Shown in pieces: positions 5,027 to 7,803 of a stretch of DNA of 7,803 nucleotides. Source of the DNA: an uncultured Alphaproteobacteria bacterium (GTDB lineage: Bacteria > Pseudomonadota > Alphaproteobacteria > Rhizobiales > Pleomorphomonadaceae); assembly GCA_937900425.1 (NCBI GenBank), contig CALCDT010000237.1, forward strand, positions 1 to 7,803, written 5' to 3'. Each line of letters starts with the position of its first letter. Positions within the stretch are counted from its first letter, which is position 1. The notes beneath the pieces were generated by a model. It saw only the letters and a list, made by a program, of their open reading frames with translations. It was not told the origin of the DNA and made no database searches. The position numbers were made by a program, and so were the translations under genes.

Positions 5027-7714
5027 TCAGCGCAGCGGCAGCGTCACCCGGAAGCAGGCGCCGGGCAGGTCGCCGTCGGCGAGGTCGAGGCTGCCGTTCA
5101 TCCGGCCGACCAGTTCGCGGGCGATGGCGAGGCCGAGGCCGGAGCCCGATTCGTCGCGGCCGCCGCCGCGCCGGCCGCGGGCGAATTTCTCGAAGATCCG
5201 CACCCGGTCCTCCGGCGCGATGCCCGGGCCGTTGTCGGCGATCTCGGCGACGAAGCGCCCGTCCTCGATCCGCGAGGACACCAGCACCAGCGGCGCGGCG
5301 GCGTCGTTGTACTTGATGGCGTTGCCGATCAGGTTGATGAAGACCTGCGACAGCCGGTCGGCGTCGGCCAGCACCGGCGCCGCGCCCGCCCGCGGCCCGC
5401 GCATCAGCGCGAATCCGTGGCGCCGCGCCAGCGCGGTGCAGACGGCGCTCGCCCGCTCCAGCACCGCCTCGGCGTCGACGGGGGTGAGCTCGAAGCCGCG
5501 CTCGCCGCGCTCCAGTGCCCCGAGGTCGAGGATCTCGTCGAGCAGCTTGGTCAGCCGCAGGCTCTCCTCGTGGATGGTGCCGAGGAAGCGCCGCCGCTCG
5601 TCGGCGGTGAGGTCGTCGTGGTCGAGCAGGATCTCCGAGAAGGAGCGGATCGAGGTCATCGGCGTGCGGACCTCGTGGCTGACCTGGCTCAGGAACTCGT
5701 CCTTCTGGACGTCGAGTTCGCGCAGGCGGACGTTGGCCCGCCGCAGTTCTTCCGCCGTCGAGGCGAGTTCGGCCGAGGTCTGCTCGAGCTTTTGCGAATA
5801 TTCGATGACCTGCTGGGTCTCGTCGGCCATCCGCATCACCTCTTCCAGTGACACCTCGCCGCCCGAGACCACCTTCGACAGCATGACGTGGGCCGAGGTG
5901 GCGCCGATCGAGCCGGCGAGCTCGCGCTCCAGGCGGGCGATGAAGTCGGCGCTGGGCTCCTGTTCGCCGCGCTTGCCGGCGAGGTCGCGGAACAGCACTT
6001 CGGTGCGCTCGGCGCCGAGCACGCGCTGGGACAGGAAATAGAGGTCGCCCGCCGCCGCCGAGCCGCGGAACAGGCGGATCTCCTCGCGCGCCGGCCGCTT
6101 GAAGACGTCGACGAACAGCGTCGCCTGCAGCCGCTCCAGCGCGCTCTGGCTGGTCGCGAGCGAGACGAGGACGAGGGTCGCGGTGTTGAGGAACAGGCTC
6201 CAGGCGACGGAGTGGACCAGCGGGTCGAGACCGCCGAGGCCGAACAGCGCCTGCGGCCGCAGGACGCCGATGCCGAAGGGACCGTCGGCGACGAGGCCGG
6301 CGATGCCGCCGTCGGCCCCCGAGAAGCTCGGCAGGAACATCGTCCAGGCCCAGACGGCGAAGCCGAGGGCCGTGGCGGCGAAGGCGCCCCTCAGCGTCGC
6401 TTCGCGCCAGTAGAGCGCCGCGATCATCGACGGCAGGAACTGCGCCGCCGCGACGAAGGCGATCAGGCCGATCGAGGCGAGGGCGCCGGAATTGCCGGTG
6501 AGCCAGAAGTAGACGAAGCCGAGGAACAGCACGAGGGCGATCGCCACCCGCCGGCTGGCGAGCAGCAGCGCCGGCACCGCCCGCTCCTCGTCGATGCCGA
6601 AATCCGCCGGCCGCGACAGGACGAAGGGCATGACGAGGTGGTTCGAGATCATGATCGACAGCGCGATGGTGGCGACGATGATCATCGCCGTGGCGCTGGA
6701 GAAGCCGCCGATGAAGACGAGCAGCGCCAGCCAGCCCTTGTCGGCGGCGAGCGGCAGGGTCAGCACGAACATGTCGGGGTCGGAGCCGGCGGGCAGGGTG
6801 ACGAGGCCGTGCAGCGCGATCGGCAGGGTGAAGAGGTTCATCGCCAGCAGGTAGAGGGGAAAGGCCCAGCTGGCGGTGCGCAGGTGGTCCTCGTCGGAAT
6901 TCTCGACGACGGTGATCTGGAACTGCCGCGGCAGGCAGAGGATCGCCGCCGCCGACAGGAACAGGATCACGGTCCAGCGGCTGCCGAAGCCGCCCTCGGT
7001 GGCGATGACGACGCCGTGCTCGGCCGCCGCGGCGAAGACCGAGGCGAAGCCGTCGTTGGCCCCGTAGACGACGAAGACGCCGACGGCGAGGAAGGCGATC
7101 AGCTTGACCACGGCCTCGAAGGCGATGGCGGCGACGACGCCGTGGTGCTGCTCGTTGGCGTCGACGTTGCGGGTGCCGAACAGGATGGTGAAGAGCGCCA
7201 TGCCCGCGGCCACCGCGAAGGCGAGGGTGGCGTCGTCGAGCCCGATGCCGTCGCCCCCGGTCTCGCCGCTGGTGATCACCTTGATCGAGGCGGTGATCGC
7301 CTGGAGCTGGAGCGCGATGTAGGGCGTCGTGCCGCAGACGGCGATGACGGTGACGAGGGCGGCGAGCGGCCCGGACTTGCCGAAGCGCGACGACAGGAGG
7401 TCGGCGATCGAGGTGATGCGGCGGGTGTGGGCGATCCGCACCAGCTTGCGCAGCATGAACCACCAGCCGGCGAAGACCAGCGACGGGCCGAGGTAGATCG
7501 CGAGGAATTCGAAGCCGCTGCGCGCCGCCGAGCCGACCGCGCCGTAGAAGGTCCAGCTGGTACAGTAGACCGAGATCGACAGGGTGTAGACCAGCGGCGA
7601 GGCGAGGAAGCCGCCCGAACCCGAGCGGGCGAGCCGGTCGCTCCAGTGGGCGAGGAAGAACAGCAGGCCGACGTAGAGCACCGCGGCGAGGACGACGAGG
7701 TCGACCGAGAGCAT
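5027..7714 (-). CDS. SLC5 symporter-STAC-sensor histidine kinase fusion (CbrA-like)
   Basis: This 895-residue inner-membrane protein fuses a transporter-like sensor to a kinase. Residues 1 to about 525 form a sodium:solute symporter (SLC5/SSF) domain with about 13 hydrophobic segments and typical pieces such as YCTSWTFYGAVG (50-61), QHHGVVAAIAFEAVVKL (189-205) and GGFSSATAMIIVATIALS (336-353). Residues about 552-645 match the STAC linker found between SLC5 domains and kinases (LYFLSQRVLGAERTEVLF, then SLEEVMRMADETQQVIEYSQ). A short coiled coil (about 640-672) leads into HisKA with phospho-acceptor H680 in SQVSHEVRTPMTS. HATPase_c has the N box (N794, N798), DNGPGI (827-832), FEKFA (841-845) and GSGLGLAIA (857-865). 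The PAS domain of Pseudomonas CbrA is absent, and there is no receiver domain. The start has a GGAGG-type ribosome site at 8 bases. No response regulator is in the window. The sensed solute cannot be deduced. Confidence 0.93.
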   Translation of the reverse strand: MLSVDLVVLAAVLYVGLLFFLAHWSDRLARSGSGGFLASPLVYTLSISVYCTSWTFYGAVGSAARSGFEFLAIYLGPSLVFAGWWFMLRKLVRIAHTRRITSIADLLSSRFGKSGPLAALVTVIAVCGTTPYIALQLQAITASIKVITSGETGGDGIGLDDATLAFAVAAGMALFTILFGTRNVDANEQHHGVVAAIAFEAVVKLIAFLAVGVFVVYGANDGFASVFAAAAEHGVVIATEGGFGSRWTVILFLSAAAILCLPRQFQITVVENSDEDHLRTASWAFPLYLLAMNLFTLPIALHGLVTLPAGSDPDMFVLTLPLAADKGWLALLVFIGGFSSATAMIIVATIALSIMISNHLVMPFVLSRPADFGIDEERAVPALLLASRRVAIALVLFLGFVYFWLTGNSGALASIGLIAFVAAAQFLPSMIAALYWREATLRGAFAATALGFAVWAWTMFLPSFSGADGGIAGLVADGPFGIGVLRPQALFGLGGLDPLVHSVAWSLFLNTATLVLVSLATSQSALERLQATLFVDVFKRPAREEIRLFRGSAAAGDLYFLSQRVLGAERTEVLFRDLAGKRGEQEPSADFIARLERELAGSIGATSAHVMLSKVVSGGEVSLEEVMRMADETQQVIEYSQKLEQTSAELASTAEELRRANVRLRELDVQKDEFLSQVSHEVRTPMTSIRSFSEILLDHDDLTADERRRFLGTIHEESLRLTKLLDEILDLGALERGERGFELTPVDAEAVLERASAVCTALARRHGFALMRGPRAGAAPVLADADRLSQVFINLIGNAIKYNDAAAPLVLVSSRIEDGRFVAEIADNGPGIAPEDRVRIFEKFARGRRGGGRDESGSGLGLAIARELVGRMNGSLDLADGDLPGACFRVTLPLR

Positions 7715-7715
7715 G

Positions 7716-7803
7716 TCAGCCGCCCCTCCGCGTCCCGGTCGCCGGCGCCGGGGAGGCCCGCACCGGCGGCCCCTCGGCAGGCTCCTGGGGCGGCGCCTGC
7801 GGC
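7716..7803 (-). CDS. 3' end of an unidentified gene, cut by the window edge
   Basis: In the minus strand a frame is open from the window edge and ends at TGA (7718-7716), one base before the kinase ATG. The 28 visible residues are Pro/Ala-rich (PQAPPQEPAEGPPVR, then ASPAPATGTRRGG), as in a disordered C-terminal tail. The kinase ribosome site (GGAGGGG, 7729-7723) lies inside it. A stop this close to the next start suggests a translationally coupled operon partner of the kinase, but the stretch is too short to identify and could be chance. Confidence 0.35.
   Translation of the reverse strand, partial: PQAPPQEPAEGPPVRASPAPATGTRRGG
7723..7729 (-). promoter_or_regulatory. Shine-Dalgarno of the sensor kinase gene
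   Basis: GGAGGGG on the minus strand is 8 bases before ATG 7714-7712. It fixes that start, which also places the first membrane helix (LVVLAAVLYVGLLFFLA) right at the N-terminus, as in related kinases. Confidence 0.75.

Noticed and set aside
3650..5851. A 733-codon open frame on the plus strand
   Set aside because: It is antisense to rtcB and the kinase, crosses an intergenic gap, and its sequence is low-complexity without any family motif.
2856..7463. A single 4.6-kb open frame on the minus strand spanning prfH, rtcB and most of the kinase
   Set aside because: Only its last 207 codons are real (prfH). The rest is the wrong frame of rtcB and the kinase, Arg/Pro-rich, and open only because stop codons are rare at this GC content.
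1..7803. CRISPR arrays, insertion sequences, tRNA/rRNA genes or a phage-derived segment
   Set aside because: No repeated spacer pattern, terminal repeats with transposase, T-loop-like tRNA signature or compositional break was seen by eye.

Overview
The window is about 70% GC or higher with strong C/G third-position bias. Its gene content fits a high-GC alphaproteobacterium, probably of the order Hyphomicrobiales: a cobalamin-pathway cobD, a rhizobial/Rhodopseudomonas-type LuxR-LuxI pair, and a symporter-type sensor kinase. This assignment rests on protein resemblance from memory, not on a search. I see no insertion sequence, integrase, tRNA, rRNA or CRISPR array, and no gene whose composition stands out as foreign.

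Layout. Plus strand: the 3' part of cobD/cbiB (2-802), a 288-bp leader with candidate promoter and dyad signals, luxR (1091-1813), a 319-bp spacer with several inverted repeats, and luxI (2133-2786). Between luxI and the next gene lies a GC-rich hairpin that could end transcription from both sides. Minus strand, read right to left: the Pro-rich 3' end of an unidentified gene (7803-7716), an 895-residue SLC5 symporter-STAC-histidine kinase fusion (7714-5027), a 318-bp spacer, then rtcB (4708-3476) and prfH (3479-2856), which overlap by four bases.

The genes form three functional groups. CobD amidates adenosylcobyric acid late in B12 synthesis and is probably unrelated to what follows. LuxR and LuxI form an acyl-homoserine-lactone quorum-sensing circuit; the LuxI looks closest to the RpaI/BraI/BjaI branch, some of whose members make aryl or branched-chain signals. 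RtcB and PrfH form an RNA-ligase plus release-factor pair. In other bacteria this pair frees and repairs ribosomes cut in the decoding centre. The sensor kinase has no response regulator in the window.

The points most worth a second look are: the compact RtcB-PrfH operon next to a quorum-sensing locus; a 7+7 bp dyad at the luxI promoter that could be the LuxR operator; a hairpin that would bury the luxI Shine-Dalgarno sequence; and the Arg-rich tail on RtcB. I did not find a clearly undescribed system. The nearest to one is the possible link between quorum sensing and ribosome repair, which is speculative.
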